Source: Symmetrospora coprosmae (lineage: Eukaryota > Basidiomycota > Cystobasidiomycetes > Symmetrosporaceae). From it: a DNA stretch of 64,000 nucleotides. The stretch lies in assembly GCA_008802785.1 (NCBI GenBank), contig VUYT01000005.1:558001-622000 (forward strand). The letters are read 5' to 3'. A model generated the notes under the pieces. The model worked only from the letters and a program-made list of their open reading frames with translations. It ran no database searches and was not told the origin of the DNA. This document shows positions 12,401 through 26,003 of this stretch, piece after piece. Every line of letters begins with the position of its first letter. The stretch's first letter is position 1. Both the position numbers and the translations under genes were made by a program.

Positions 12401-14345
12401 AAGAGGACGTATCGTCATCAGACGAAGACATCCAGGCGCCGATCCTCCAGAGCCTCATTCACGATCTGCCAACCGCCATCGTGCAAGACAACCGCATGCA
12501 GTCACCTGAGCGGGCTGCTGTACCACCATCTTCGACAGTGGCCGCTCCTGTTGCCGAGGTGATAAGACAGAAGGGCTCAAGCGTTTTCGACAGGCTGGCA
12601 GCGCCTTCGCAGCCGGCCGAGCGGGTTCTGTCACGCCAGGGCCATAGCGAGCGGGCCCGCTCGATGCGCCCCACTTTGCGAGCAGCGATTGCAAAACAGG
12701 CACCGAAAGTGCTACTAAAGCCATACGACCGACCGGCATCGCGCACTAGTGTGCGGTCCGCAGAACCCCCTCGCCCTCGGAATGTCCCAAAGCCGCTGCC
12801 CGCTCCGCCAATGAGCATCCCCTCGCGACCTCTCCCTTCCGTCCGTGCCACTTCAGCAAGCTTGCGGCCGGCTGCGAGTGAGGTCCTCGCTGGTCCCGCT
12901 CCTGCAGCACCTCGACCGCGGACAGTCTCGGTTCCCGTCAATTTCTCTCCACGCGCTACGAAAGTCAGGCGGATCCAGCGGGAGAAACAGGATGACGATA
13001 TGTTCTCGCGCAAACAGCGTGATCGCTCCCGGGACTGCTCTTCCAGCAGTGTGTCTGGTATCAGCTCAAGGAGCGCAAGCCGGGCTTCCCATGTCAGCAT
13101 CGCAAGGACAGCAAGATCGGCAATCGCACCGGCAGTCCGGGCAAGTCAGGCTCCACTTAAGCCAGCTTCCCATAAGCCTGAGAAGAGGAAACGGGAGGAA
13201 GGGGCAGGCCCTTCTGCCGGACCTCCTGGGGCGGCGGAGCATACAGTCGCACGAAGCGCAGCAGTCTCACTTGTATGTCGTTGCTCCTCCGCGCAAATGG
13301 CAGACGTCAGGCTGATGCAATGTACACGGCCTTGTAGCCGGTCGCTCGCGGCGCAGCTGTCGCCGCTCGCTGTCTAGCAGATGCCGAAGCTTTCGAAGAT
13401 GAAATCGTCGTTCCGCTCACGTGCGAGGCATTGGCTGCACAAGATAAGCTCAATGCGTCGCTGCTGCTCGAAGAGGCTGTCTCTGCTGCCGCAGTCAAGG
13501 ATCTCGACAAGACAGCCAAGACCGAGACAATACAGCGCTACCTGAAGGAATTGCAGGAGGCGGAGGAGCAGGAGGGACAAACTCCAGATGCTGAGCCAGT
13601 GTATGTCGAGCATCACGAGGTGCATGGGGCGCCGACAAACGGGGAGCAAGATATCCGCAGCGAGCAGGTAGAAAACGAGGCGTATGACGAGGCCGTTCCA
13701 GCCGCCGTTCCGGGAGACATTGAGCCTGGCCTCCCGGCTGCGAAGCGGGCGAGAGTCGATGAGGTAGCTCAGCCACGCCTCATGCCCGCTTCTGCCGCTC
13801 CTGCAGTGACCACTGTCAAGGCTTGGCGCCCGCTTGGACCCTCAAGAGCCGGCAACCTCGCCCGTCCGACCCTCTCGCAGCAGGCTAAGCAGGTTCAACC
13901 TGCAAAGATCGCCCACATTGTCCCTGCGACAGTGAACAAGCCGATCGTCACAGTCACACAACCGTTCAGCTTTCGCACATCCGGCCGTCCGCAAGCGTCT
14001 TTCCAGGAGAGGCTCGCTTCCTGGCAGGAGCGCGAGCAGGAGGCTGCGAAAGAGGGCCGCACATCTCTACGTCGCATTGAGCAGGGCGACCAGGCACGTA
14101 GACGCGCTGCGCCAAAACATGCTCGGATTCCATTAGAGACGAAGGAGTTCAACTTCGTATCGGACAAGCGCATGGAGGATCGCAGAGATTGGGAGGAGAG
14201 GCTGCACGAGAAGGAGCGAATTCTCGGAGAGCTTGCAGCCATCAAGCGGGCTGAGGCAGAAGCTAAAGAGGCGGAGGAGATCCGCGAGCTGCGCAAGCGG
14301 CAAGTGCCAAAGGCGAACCCCGTCCCGAGGCACATCTATGCATAG
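9406..14345 (+). CDS. TPX2-domain protein, probable spindle microtubule-associated factor
   Basis: A 1,599-residue protein from three exons (9406-10768, 10844-13272, 13338-14345; sum 4,800 nt). Most of it is disordered, rich in Ser, Pro, Arg and Gln, with acidic patches. The last 150 residues carry the TPX2-type pattern: VTQPFSFRTSGRPQ, SFQERLASWQERE, ETKEFNFVSDKR, WEERLHEKER, and the terminal block KANPVPRHIYA. TPX2 proteins bind microtubules and activate Aurora kinase in mitosis; here that role is inferred from the C-terminal domain only. Intron 1 is 75 bp and open in frame. An in-frame ATG at about 9289 is possible, but 9406 has better spacing from PEX1. Confidence 0.7.
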
Positions 14346-14386
14346 GCTTATTCTTCTTGGTGTTGATCTAGCTACACTTGACTTGT

Positions 14387-15995
14387 CTAGATCTTGTAAG
14401 TGCCATTCTCGGGCTTAGTCCCAACGATGTCCTCGATCTCCGCGAGCACCTCAGGAGTGAGCTTGTCGATGAGTGCAAGCGCCTTGAAGTTCTCCTCTAG
14501 CTGCTCGACGCGGGTTGCGCCGAGGATGGTGCTGCTGATGTGCTCATTCCGGGCGCACCAGGCGAGGGCGAGGTTGCCAACGCTTCCTCCGAGTCGCTCC
14601 GCACTGCCGCGCGAGCATCAGGAGCAAGTGTCAGCGGGACCGCGAGTTTCGCAAGTGACCCTCTTGAGACAAGTTCCATATGACACTCACACCTTGGTCA
14701 GCTTGCGGACCTTGTCGAGCTTGGCCTTGCCTTCATCCGACTGGAGCGCGTCAACACTGTTCTTGAAGAAGTCTGCATGGTTGGCGTAGCGAGAGCCCTC
14801 TGGGATACCGTCGTTGTACTTTCCAGTCAATAGGCCAGATGCTAGCGGGCTCCAGATCGTTGTGCCGAGGCCGCGCTCCTCGAAAAGCGGGACAAAGTCG
14901 GACTCGCACTCTGAGGAAGTCGACATCGGTAAGGAACGAACGCCATCAAGCCGCTTGAACCGGACTCACTCTGCCTGTGGAAGAGGTTATATTGCGGTTG
15001 CTGCAACATAAGGGCAGGCGTTCAGCTTGGAGTGGCTTTTCCCGTTGTCCCCCGACTGCTACTGACCTCGACGGCGGGGCCAACAAGACCAAGCTTGTCT
15101 GCGATAGCGTATGCTTCCTTGAGCTGGTGAGCTTCCCACTCGGAAGTTCCCCCTGAGCATATGTCGATCGTTGTTACTCATTGCTCTCGCTCACCGCGGA
15201 GCCTGTGTAAGAGGGCCTCCTGGATGGGCACTTACAATAGAACGCCCATCCCTGGTCAATGATCCAATTGAAGGCCCGGACAATCTCCTCCATAGGCACA
15301 GATGGGTCAGGTCGATGGGCGTAAACGATGTCCACGTAGTCGAGTTGCATCCGCTTGAGGGAGGCCCGGGTGCCCTCAATGAGGTGCTTGCGGCTCAGCC
15401 CCCGCTGGTTGGGATCCTCACGACCAGTGCCGAAGAAGATCTTGGTGGTGATTACAAGCTCCTCCCGCTTGAGGCCCAGATCCTTGAACGCCTGTTGGGC
15501 AGGTTTGTGGGACGATTTGTCAGCCAAGTCCGCGCAATCAGGGCTGGGCCGACGGAGTCGCCACTATTTGCGAGCAGGCCAAAGAGACACACTTTGCCCA
15601 TATCAATCTCGCTGTTGCCCTTGGAGTACGCCTCTGCATTGTCGAAGAGGTTCTTTGCGACCCCGCATCATGGGCGTTAACGCCGATCTCGACGCCCGCT
15701 GGAAGGCCAGGCCACTCACTACACCGTGATCCCATGCACATTTGATGAGATCCTTAGTGGTCTCCGATGCGACGGAGCCACCGACCGTCAACCAGCCACC
15801 ATATGAGAACACGGAGACCTTCAGGCCTGTTTTGCCCATATTGCGGAACTTCATGTCTCTAGGCTTGAAGCTGGCGGGTGCGTCGTAGGACATATTGCGG
15901 AGGATGCTGTGATGCGATGAAGCGGTCCTTGGAATGCGAGCAGACGCAGAGAGTAGTGCAGCTATATCTAACTGAGTTGAGCGAAGGAAAGCCAT
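14387..15995 (-). CDS. Aldo/keto reductase, voltage-gated K+ channel beta-subunit-like (AKR6)
   Basis: NADPH-dependent oxidoreductase with a TIM-barrel fold. The catalytic tetrad is visible in order: [12 protein letters not shown] (Asp and Tyr), VITTKIFFG (Lys) and VYAHRPDP (His). Further family blocks are [46 protein letters not shown] and [15 protein letters not shown]; the protein ends [11 protein letters not shown]. Several short introns interrupt it. Two starts are possible: 15995 (adding 34 residues, [11 protein letters not shown]..., which could be a mitochondrial leader) or 15893 (MSYDAPASF). Substrate unknown. Members resemble the cytoplasmic Kv-beta subunits of animals and fungal reductases of the same shape. 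Confidence 0.85.
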
Positions 15996-16156
15996 GGCGA
16001 GACCTGTCCGAGCTGACCGCGAGGGTAAGTAAGCGCGTGCTCGTGCCGAAATGCCGCCGGCGGGGACTTCTGAATATGTATGACGACAGAGGAAAGGCAA
16101 GAGGGCAAATCTGCAGAAGGGTGACCGCCTTGCATGCATAGCATTACATTCTGAGA

Positions 16157-19100
16157 TTAGATGAACATGTACAGCACGTCCCTCTGGTAGTGGTTCTTCT
16201 CGTCTCCCAGGTCCGACAGATTCGGGTAGTAGGGAACCATCGCATCCTGCGCTCCAAGATAGCACGAATTGTAGATCCGCCAGTATACCTCTCGCACCTT
16301 TCTCGCTGGATGGGCCAAGCCTTGCATAATGTAGCTCATCAGCACGCCTGGCCCAAGACCCACTCGCATGGCTTCGATGGCGTCCATGACCTGTCCGATG
16401 ACGTGCGGGCTGGTCTGGAGGTGCACAACATCGACCATCAGCTCGGAAAGAGCACTATGTAGAAGCATCAGATCAACGTACCTCGAAGCAGTTCGGCCAG
16501 ACCAGGTTGAGCAGATGCAAGAGTGCGTCTTCATTACCGAGACCGGCGGTACCGAGAGCCAAATGCTTGACGATACCGGCCGATGTCTGTCGGTGCACCG
16601 CGTCTCTGTCCGTAAGGGCGTCCTCAAGACATGTTACGACACTGTGGATGTAGTCTTTGCCCATCTCCCCGATGTACTCGAAGAGGAATGACATGGCCTT
16701 CAGACATCCGTTGCGGACGTTCAGGTCGGGTGTACGGTACTCGTTCAGAATGGCAGGAATGCAGGTGAAAGGACCACACGTTTCCTGCGAAAGGAGGATT
16801 TAGCATGGATCCATGACGAGAGTGTATAGGAGGTGGCAGGACTCACTGCCACGATGGCGATGGCGACCGTCGAGCAGACTCGCGACTGCCGGTCCTGCAC
16901 TCGCAAGTTAGTGAGCAGAACGCTGAGCACGTCTTGAGGACCAATAGCTTTGGCAATGTAGCCGAACGAGTTGACTGCGGCTCGACGAATGGCCTTCTTG
17001 TGCGCCTTGAGGAGATCCAGCAGCTCGAAGCAGATTCGCATCCACTCTCGTGCAGTAACGAACTCGGCGCCTCGATCGGCAATGCGCCCGATGAGGTTGA
17101 TGCATGCTTCCTGTACCTTCTCGTGTCGGTTGCGCAGAATCGGGGTCATTCGCGGCACTGAGACGTAACGGATCAGCTATCAGTCTATGGGCTGTAACAA
17201 GGATTCGCGGGGAGGAATCGACTCACAGAGATCCTTGACGGGCGGGGTCATTTGCGTCATACCGACAACGTTCGCGATGGCACCCTCGGCGGCGATGATG
17301 CTGTACGCGCAATACAGAGAGTGAGCTCGGCGGTGCGGCCCGGACCCTAGGCGGAATCGCCCTCACCTTCCGAGAGTATCGGGGTACTCTTCACCAAGCT
17401 GTTCGAAGAGGACGACACCGAGCTTTGCAAGGAGACCATCCTCGCCACACTGCTTGATGACGACTGCGAGCTTGCTGGCGAGATCGGCAGCCTGCTGTCG
17501 AACCTTTGCCGACTTGTTATTGAGGCGCCAGAGAACGGTCGAAACGATCTGCGGCAGCGCGCTCTTGACTCGGATGCCTGTGGAGAGCTAGTGTGAGCAT
17601 GCGAGCGTGTCTTATCTCCCTGCCGATCACGCACCTAGCGCGTTGACCACAACTCCGAAGCCGTCGAGCATGACATTGTCCTCCGTTGTCTGCATCTCGA
17701 AAGCCTCCCTCATGCCATCGAGAAGCCGCGTCTGCAGCCGCTCATCGATGTCGGCCACGCCAAGCGACTCGACGACCTGATGAATCGTCTCCATCACCAT
17801 CTTCCTGTACGCCTCGTTCTCGTCTGTAAGGTCATTCACGACACGTCCGACAATCTCGGACACGCCGGCCTTCTGCGCAAGCTCGACAGTCGTCTCGACT
17901 ACCTGCTTGTAGTTCCTCCGGTCCGAAGCCATTCGCCGAACCCAGAAGTTCTTGAAGAAGTCTGGCAGGATTTCGGCGCGGACATATGCCGGCAGGACTC
18001 CTTCCGTTCCCGCACACTGCTTGACGACCTGGAGAAGAGTACAAGAGCGTCAGTCGGCTCTCCCTGCTACAGGCATCTCGCTTAACCCACCTTGAGCACA
18101 ATCTTCTTCATCTCCTCATCCGGACTCTGGAACTCTCGAATCAGGATAATCATGACCTCCTTCGTGTAGTAGTTGGCGTACTCGGGGTCCATGAGTGGGA
18201 TGATGAACCCGATCGCCTTCAGGAAGGCGGCCAGACCTTTGCCTCGGTGCTTCCTGATACCCGTCCAGAGCGGTTTGAGGACCGAGTCAAACGACTCGAT
18301 ACCGTACGGTGCGGCTGCTTCGGCTAGTGCTGCGATGGCGAGGGCAGTCATTGTGCGAACCTTCTGCTGCTCGTCTTCCAGTCCGTGCGCAACAGCCTCT
18401 ACCAGGTTCTTCAGGTGCGGTAGGACTGCACAGCCCATCATGATTGCGATTTGCTGCACGATTTTGATACCGGTGTGTCGGGCCTGCCATGACTTCTTGG
18501 ATCGACAGACAGCCTTCAAGAAGGGAAGGAGGGACGGAATACCAAGTGCAGAGGCGACGACCGAGAATGCTCGTGCCGTGGTGTTGCGCACGTACTCGTC
18601 GACGTGATCAATATCGGGTCGCATCGTCGAGATCATGTGTGCGAGTCCGGCAGCCTTGGACAGGTTCGAGATGATCTCTCGGCCTTCGACACGCGCGTAG
18701 TAGTCTTCGTCGATAAGAAGGGGCTCAATGACGACGAGAATCTTGTGCACGTAGGGTCGGACCAGATCGTCGAGCTTGTAGAGGATACGATCGATGACCT
18801 TGACGAGGAGATGTCGCTCCTGGTCCTCCAGCGTCCGCTCCATCAGGAGAGGCAGGATCTTGTCGAAGAGGGGACCCGCGCCGAACTGACGAGCGTTGTC
18901 TGTGATGGTCCGGAGAGCGGACTTCCTCATGGGCGGTGCTCCGTTCTTAATCTTCAGCAAGAGACGCATGATCTTGCGCTCTTTCAGCTCTTCGACTGTG
19001 AGTGCCCCTTCGTCCTCCTCTGGCTTGAGAATCTTGGAGAAGTAGGCGGCATCCTCGGCCTTGAAGAAGGCCAGCTCTCCAACACCCTTGATGTCTGTCG

Positions 19101-20312
19101 GCAGCTCCGGCGCCAGGCCTGCTGCTGCCAGCGAGCCAGTCGTATCGTCTTGCATCATGAAGCCACCGCCGCCTAGCGGTGTCGGGGCGCCCATGAGCTT
19201 CTGTGACGGTGCCCGAGCAGGCTCGTATCCGGCCGGTGGGGTGACGATGTCGAAACCCTCGATAGGCAGCATGGCATTGAGGTCTTCGTCGGTAAGGTAA
19301 CGGTTCCTCTTGTCGATCTCGGCGAGTGGTGCACCGACGGCTGTCTGTCCATACGAGTCGACTTCGAAGAGCTGGTTGCTAGGCTGGGTGGCGAGGGCGC
19401 CTGCGCCTCCAACGGGCGTCTGATCCCATCGGGACCGCCGAGGTGTCTCGCCGCCGGGTGCTGCGACGGGTGTCTCGTCCCATCTCGAGCGCTTCTTCTT
19501 GGGCACAACTGCTCCTTCAGCAGCGACGGCCGGCTTTGCGTCCTCATCCCAGCCCTTGCCGGCCAGGCTTGACATATCTGCATCACCGCCGGCCTGCGGA
19601 CCACGGGGCGTCTCATCGCCTGCAGCAACGTCCCATCGTCGCTTCCTGGGTGTCGCATCCGGAGCTGCTTCGAGCGCCCCCGCGCTCTGTGCCGCTGCCT
19701 TCTCCTTCTTTGCCTCCTGGATGGCCAGCTCAACCCGCTGCTCCTCCCGCTCAAGGTTGGCGAGGCGCATTGCCTCGGCGTACGTGGCCTGCTCTCCTGC
19801 GCCTCCCATGTCCCGGTCGAAGCGTCGCAGCTGGTATTCGGACTCCCTTGCTGCCTTCTGCCGTGCGTTTGCCGACTCTCCGAACGGGTTGCCCTCGCCA
19901 TCGTCCTCGGCGTGCTCGTTCAGCAGGTGCTTCGGGGCCGTGACTGCGAGCGAGGGACCACAGCGCAGCAGCAGCAGCAGCAGCGAGAGGAGTTTCAGCA
20001 TGGTGTATGCTTGCATACTGCACAATCTGCTGGGGCACACTCACAGCTGTCGAGCAGTCTGACGGGCCTGTCCCCCTCGTCCAGATCTTCGTCCATTGCG
20101 CTGCTCCCAGCGCCGACATCGATGCTGGTATCGTACCTGCTCTTCCTGCCGCCTCCATCCCCGCCACTGCCATAGATGTCGTTGTCAAAGCTGGCACTCT
20201 TGACAGAGAGGCTCGCCTTCTTGTCGTCGACCCGCTGCGTCGACTTGTCTCGCTTTGCCGCCTGGCGAGCAGCCTGCTCTGCGGCAATCTCGGACTCAAA
20301 GTTATCGGACAT
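16157..20312 (-). CDS. SF3B1: Splicing factor 3B subunit 1 (U2 snRNP, HEAT-repeat protein)
   Basis: Core U2 snRNP protein that clamps the branch-site helix. It begins [15 protein letters not shown] and contains the N-terminal region with repeated RWDETP-type motifs ([20 protein letters not shown]) that bind U2AF-like partners, then [13 protein letters not shown] and a long HEAT-repeat domain with [24 protein letters not shown]-like [16 protein letters not shown] and, at the end, [12 protein letters not shown]. Several short introns lie mostly in the 3' half; the first, about 19940-20037, contains a CAG/CTG run. The homologues are yeast Hsh155 and fission-yeast prp10. The K700-type hotspot helix (human HEAT 4-8) is in the intact block between 18082 and 19000. 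Confidence 0.93.
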
Positions 20313-20659
20313 GGCTGGCTGGCTGTGCAGGTGTGCAGGTGTCCTGCGTCCTGCTACCCTTTGGGATTCCCTGCGTTGCCGACTCCTCCCGCTTGTTCGC
20401 TGCTATTCTTTGCGGGTTCGTGCGACGGTGGTCCAAAAGCCAAAGACGGGACAAGGCAATGGAAATGGCGACGAGGGTCAGATGGGTGGCAACCCGCTGC
20501 AAAGAGGTTGACGAGGCGACAGGACAGTGAGAAGAAGACTGCGCGGTAATTCACAATTGGCAGGGCCTTAATGCCGACCACACAAGGTTCCGCTACGGTA
20601 GCCGGCCCACGAAAGCATGGAGAGCACATCCTCCCTCCTACTCAGGTACCGCAATGATC
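20313..20659. other. Intergenic, upstream of SF3B1
   Basis: Promoter of SF3B1 and 3' flank of thymidylate synthase. No gene or clear motif seen. Confidence 0.6.
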
Positions 20660-21812
<1,153 letters not shown>

Positions 21813-22508
21813 GGCGGTGGGATGAGACGAGAGCGGAGATAGACGAGAACAGACTAATCCCGAGCGAATGTACGATGCTGCTGCTGCTGCCTGGCAAGAA
21901 TGGGTCGAAGGAAGTGCTTCGGATGGGCGGCGAGAGAACAGAGGAGCCTGAGCCTGCACGCGTTCCCCGTACCGAGTCGATCAACGCGTCGGATTCCAAG
22001 CAAGCCAGGAGGGGCGAGCAACTCATGTACCATGGCCGTACAACAGTGAGACAGTTACACTAAAGCACTTGAACAGATGTAGATGCTCTCCGTGATGCCT
22101 TAGGTATCCCATTTGTGCAGTTAGCCTTGGTGTCGCTGGAGCGCAGTGTCGGACCCTCTTAACGAGACCATGCCTCTACTTGGCTTATAAATCGTTTATT
22201 GCAGGGCGGGTACGGCGAATGCAGACTGGCTGGCTAAGCTACAGGTGGCAGAGGGAATAGAAGCACAGGTGTGAGGAAGAGCGAGGACGAACGAGCTTTT
22301 GGCCAGGCGGACTGAGAAGAACGCCGTGGACCATGCGGAGGGAGAGGGAGGAGAATCTCGTGTCTATGCGAAGGGGTAAAGGGAAAAGGAGAGCACCTGG
22401 GAGCCACCAGAGAAGCGGAGAGGAGAGATGAGGGAAACCAGCGTGTTGATAGGGTGTCGAATGTCGAGAGGGAGAGAAAGGTCGTTCCGATCCGGTCCGA
22501 ACCGTGAT
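21813..22508. other. Intergenic, thymidylate synthase to antizyme
   Basis: Thymidylate synthase promoter plus the antizyme 3' flank. A TTATAAATCG stretch near 22185 is the only AT-rich spot; no gene seen. Confidence 0.55.
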
Positions 22509-23605
22509 TTAGAGATCGAGGCCGACGAGGATGAACTCCTCCGAGTTGTGTCCGAGCATGCCAGCGTCGGGTGCGACAATGGCGCCACCAACGTACATGA
22601 GCGAGTGCAGCGTCTCGGCAAGCTCCTGCTTGTCGGCCTTGCGGTCGAGGCAGATGACAATGCCGCTGCAGTCGAGCTCATCGTCGGCAAGCTCCATCAG
22701 GTCGACGAGAGTCTCCCGGTCGAGCCTGGATGGGTCGGACGGGGCGAGGTAATAGAGCGTCTTGGTGTCGTGGGCGGGCGACGAGAGGATGGCGGCATCA
22801 GCGGAGGGGAGCTCCTCGATGGCCTCCTCCGAGAGCCCGACGACCTTGACGCCGTGCTTGCCGAACTCGTTCAGGTAGCTCGTACCGAAGACAGACGAGA
22901 GGAAGCGGGTCTCGTCGACGGACGACGCAACGGACGAAGCGGCTGAAGACGACGAGATGGTAGAGAACGAGAGCTCGCTCGCGTCGTCATCTGAGGTGGG
23001 CGAGGTGGAGATGACCGACGGCGAAAAGGGGGCGAGGGACGCGACATTTGCGATGGTGAGGGCCTTTGCCTTGCCCTCCTCGACCGCAGGAGGCGAAGGA
23101 GGGAAAGCAGCGGCGGCCTCGTCGAGCTGGGTGGGGGTGCTGGTGGGCGGGATGGCGATGGCGGCAGGCGCAACCTTTGCCTTTACGGCGAGGGCGGCGA
23201 CGTTTGAAGATTCCTTGTTGACGAATGCGTTGTGACCTTGAACAGTAGATGTACCTTTGACGGACTTGGCCCAGCCTAGAACGGGTTTGTCACCCCCGTT
23301 GGCACCTCCCGATGGCCGGTGGGAGGCATTTCCTGCGTAAGCCCCGTCAGGGCCACGACCGTCCTACCCCGCACAGGGTGTTGTAAGACATGCTGTCGCT
23401 AATGTGGTGGTAATTGCATGAGCGTGCATGTCAGTCACCTCTGCCCCTTACCATAGCTCAACCTGCACTGAGCTGGGACCCCTTACCTGGCAAGGAAACC
23501 AGAGGATGAAGAGAGAGGCCCAGCGGCAGCTCCAGATCCGACCTGGGCTGCGGACCGTATACTGGCCGGGTCCATATTCGAGTGTTGATTATTATTGGGC
23601 GACAT
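22509..23605 (-). CDS. OAZ1: Ornithine decarboxylase antizyme, two overlapping frames needing a +1 frameshift
   Basis: Polyamine-induced inhibitor that targets ornithine decarboxylase to the proteasome. Exon 1 (23605-23487) begins MSPNNNQHSN; after a 154-bp intron (GTAAGG...TACGCAG) the same frame runs 14 more codons to a UGA at 23292-23290, giving a 53-residue ORF1. The antizyme body lies in the +1 frame from about 23291 to 22509 and contains FLSSVFGTSYLNEFGKHGVK, CSGIVICLDRKADK, LAETLHSLMYVGG and EEFILVGLDL, matching the C-terminal domain. The shift site reads CGG GGG UGA C, comparable with the UGA-C contexts used by antizymes (yeast uses GCG UGA C). Predicted full product about 313 residues. 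Translation is presumably polyamine-regulated. Confidence 0.85.
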
Positions 23606-24526
23606 GGTGATAGCCTGCCAACTTGTAATCAATAGGGGGATCTGTATGCGCCAGAGAGGGGGATGCGAGATGGGCGTCAGCGCTGCCGGACTCGAGTGAG
23701 CCCGTTTGCCGCTGCCCGTAGCAGACGCCGAAAGGGCAAGGAGGGCATCCAGTGCATCCCTATGCACTCGTTCATAGTCTGTCTCCGTCCACACTCACGC
23801 CTGGGCTGCCGTAGAGGAGTGTGTGTGCGTTGAGTGTCTGGATGCTTGGGTAGGAGGGAGGGCAAACCGCAGCGGCGCACGCAGGCAGGCAGCTGCCGCC
23901 CAGGCTGGGCTGGACCAAACCTCTGCTGTGGCTGAGTGCACCGCTCTCGGTCATCGTTCAAGCAAGACAAAGGGTACAACACTTGGACGGAAGCGCATAC
24001 ATGCAATGCTACTATTCACGACATGCTGTGGCTACGTCTCTCCCCTGTGCTCTGTGGCAGGCTCTGCTCGAGCGGCCGTCTTGCCCAGTGTGGCAAAGTC
24101 TGATTGGACAGTCCCGGGACGAACGTGCTCGAAAGTCAAATCTTGAAAAGATGTCTTTCGCCCACTACCTCCCACATTACGAGTATGCTGCTCCGGACCT
24201 TGCCTCGGACACATGACAGCTCACCGCTCCGCACTGCGCTGCCGCATCTTAGCAGATTTCGGTGCTTGCCGTGTCGACCAGAGATGTTGCGCTCTGTGCG
24301 GCGATCCACTCGTGGCTGAGTTGCTTTGCACCACGCCGAAGCCTGAACTCCCGCTTTGAATAGCTTCGGCGCGTGTCTAGGTTTGGTCCGGCGCGCATGC
24401 TTGCCGCGATCCCTGTTCGGCGGAACTACCATTGTCAGACGTGTGCATTCGGACGATCTGAGGAGGTACTCACCTCGACATATGCCACTGAGCACCATCT
24501 GTTCGTTCTCCTGCCCGCTGCCCGCA
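23606..24526. other. Long leader/promoter of antizyme
   Basis: About 900 bp without a supported gene. An in-frame open stretch reaches upstream of the antizyme ATG but lacks another ATG and resembles leader sequence. Antizyme mRNAs often have long leaders. Confidence 0.5.
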
Positions 24527-25491
24527 TCAACCCTTCCCACCAAAGAAAGGCTCGATGAGCTTCCCGACAGTCTCGGCAGAGGTGAACAAGATGCCGCCTG
24601 CCATGACTGTCCTGCCAAGCCGCATCACCGTGCCTCTCCAGAAACCCCTAACCCCTTCATCGCGCATGACACTGGTGAATGCCTCCACCGTGGTCGTCCT
24701 TTTTGCGCTTTGCGATCTCGTCTTTATCACGTCGAACGGCTGAGTTGTGAGCGTAGTGACTGTTCCTGCCACGGCTCCGTTCAGGAAATTGACCGGTGTT
24801 GATTGCTGAATGTCGCTCTTCACCTGCATGTCCTTGAGGATGTTGTAGCTGCCCATGCGGACTGACGTAGCTCCGGCCTGCTTGAGCGTTGTTCCCGCGA
24901 AGCCTCGGTAGAAGCCGACAAAGCCGTCTTCGACCCATATCCGCCTGATGGCAGTGAAGGAGGATGTGTGCAGTTTCGAGGTGCGTCCCTCGTCGATCAG
25001 GTACGTCTTCAAGCGCTCGGTCGGCGTCACGGCAAAAATGCTCGCCATGATGCCGGCTGCCATTCCCGCGAGCATGTTCCTGCCAGGGGTGAGTGTACCA
25101 GTCGCAGGGTCCTTGAAGATGTTTTTGCAGGTGTCGAAGGAGAGGAAGCGCACGCCATCCTTCACGACCGACCCCACGATCAAGGGCGTGCAACCTCGAT
25201 ACATGGCCCGCAGGCCTTCCTGACGGTACATGTGGCCCACGATGGCGAAAGGGTTCCGGGAAGGAGCAGGTGTCCGAGTGTACTCGCCAAGCTGGATGCG
25301 CGTCTTTGCGAACTCGACGGGATATGTCGCTGCGGCCTGGAGGGAAGCGTATGTAATTCAGGATACGCATTCGAGCGGCGTTGGACTTCTGTAATAATGA
25401 AGATCACCTCGATGCCACCCGCGATGCCTCCAGATATAACAGACATGATAGGCGCTACATTCTTCTTCTTGCTTTCGTCAGAAGGAGCCAT
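24527..25491 (-). CDS. CTP1: Mitochondrial tricarboxylate (citrate) carrier
   Basis: SLC25-family inner-membrane antiporter of 297 residues from two exons (25491-25408, 25336-24527; sum 894 nt). It starts MAPSDESKKKNVAP and shows the three carrier signatures: TYPVEFAKTRIQ, VTPTERLKTYLIDE and TQPFDVIKTRSQ, plus citrate-carrier blocks such as GVRFLSFDTCKNIF, YRGFAGTTLKQA and RMGSYNILKDMQ. It ends IEPFFGGKG. Citrate/malate exchange supports cytosolic acetyl-CoA supply. The open frame continues upstream of 25491 but without another ATG before the promoter region shared with the MYND gene. Confidence 0.88.
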
Positions 25492-26003
25492 GCCGTTCGC
25501 GGAGCAGATCGCTTGAGTGGTGAAGCGGGGACCGGCGTTCAGGTGACGGAAGGCAGGAGGGGGAGGTGAAGAAGATGGCTTGACACCGAAAGAGAGGATG
25601 ACCGAGCTCAACGTTCAACACAGAGATTCTGAAGTGCCGGGGTGTGCGTGAGGGGAAGCTCCGCCGTTGCTGGCTCGCCCTGCGTCATCTCTAGCACGTG
25701 ACGCTTGCGCGGAGGAACCAGCTCTTCGACATCCTCTTGCTTCTTCATCGAGCGATGCCTGATGCAAGTCTGCAGCGACACCAATAGCTCAATCGAATGA
25801 GCACCAACTGAGTTCGCCTCGCCTCGAAGCTCTTGCCACCAGCGAGCTCCTGAACAGTCCCGGTCGCCATCCGACCTCCGCCCTTTGTTGGGCAAAGACA
25901 GCGGTCAAAGCGGGCTGTCCCGGCTTCCCTTCACTCCTGATACTGATGATCATATCCTCCTCACGTCGTTGACAGCGCTCACGGACTCACTTCCCTCGCC
26001 GCG
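25492..26003. other. Divergent promoter, citrate carrier and MYND gene
   Basis: Roughly 510 bp. It contains a short minus-strand protein-like stretch (MKKQEDVEELVPPRKRHVLE, near 25755-25610) that may be an unannotated exon or chance. Confidence 0.45.

Noticed and set aside
11703-13100. Minus-strand open readings under the TPX2-domain gene
   Set aside because: Shadows of a GC-rich, Ser-coding strand; no conserved blocks.
25608-25895. Minus-strand open stretch containing MKKQEDVEELVPPRKRHVLE as a separate small gene
   Set aside because: The usable ATG leaves only about 46 codons, no consistent first exon could be joined, and it overlaps the likely leader of the citrate carrier.
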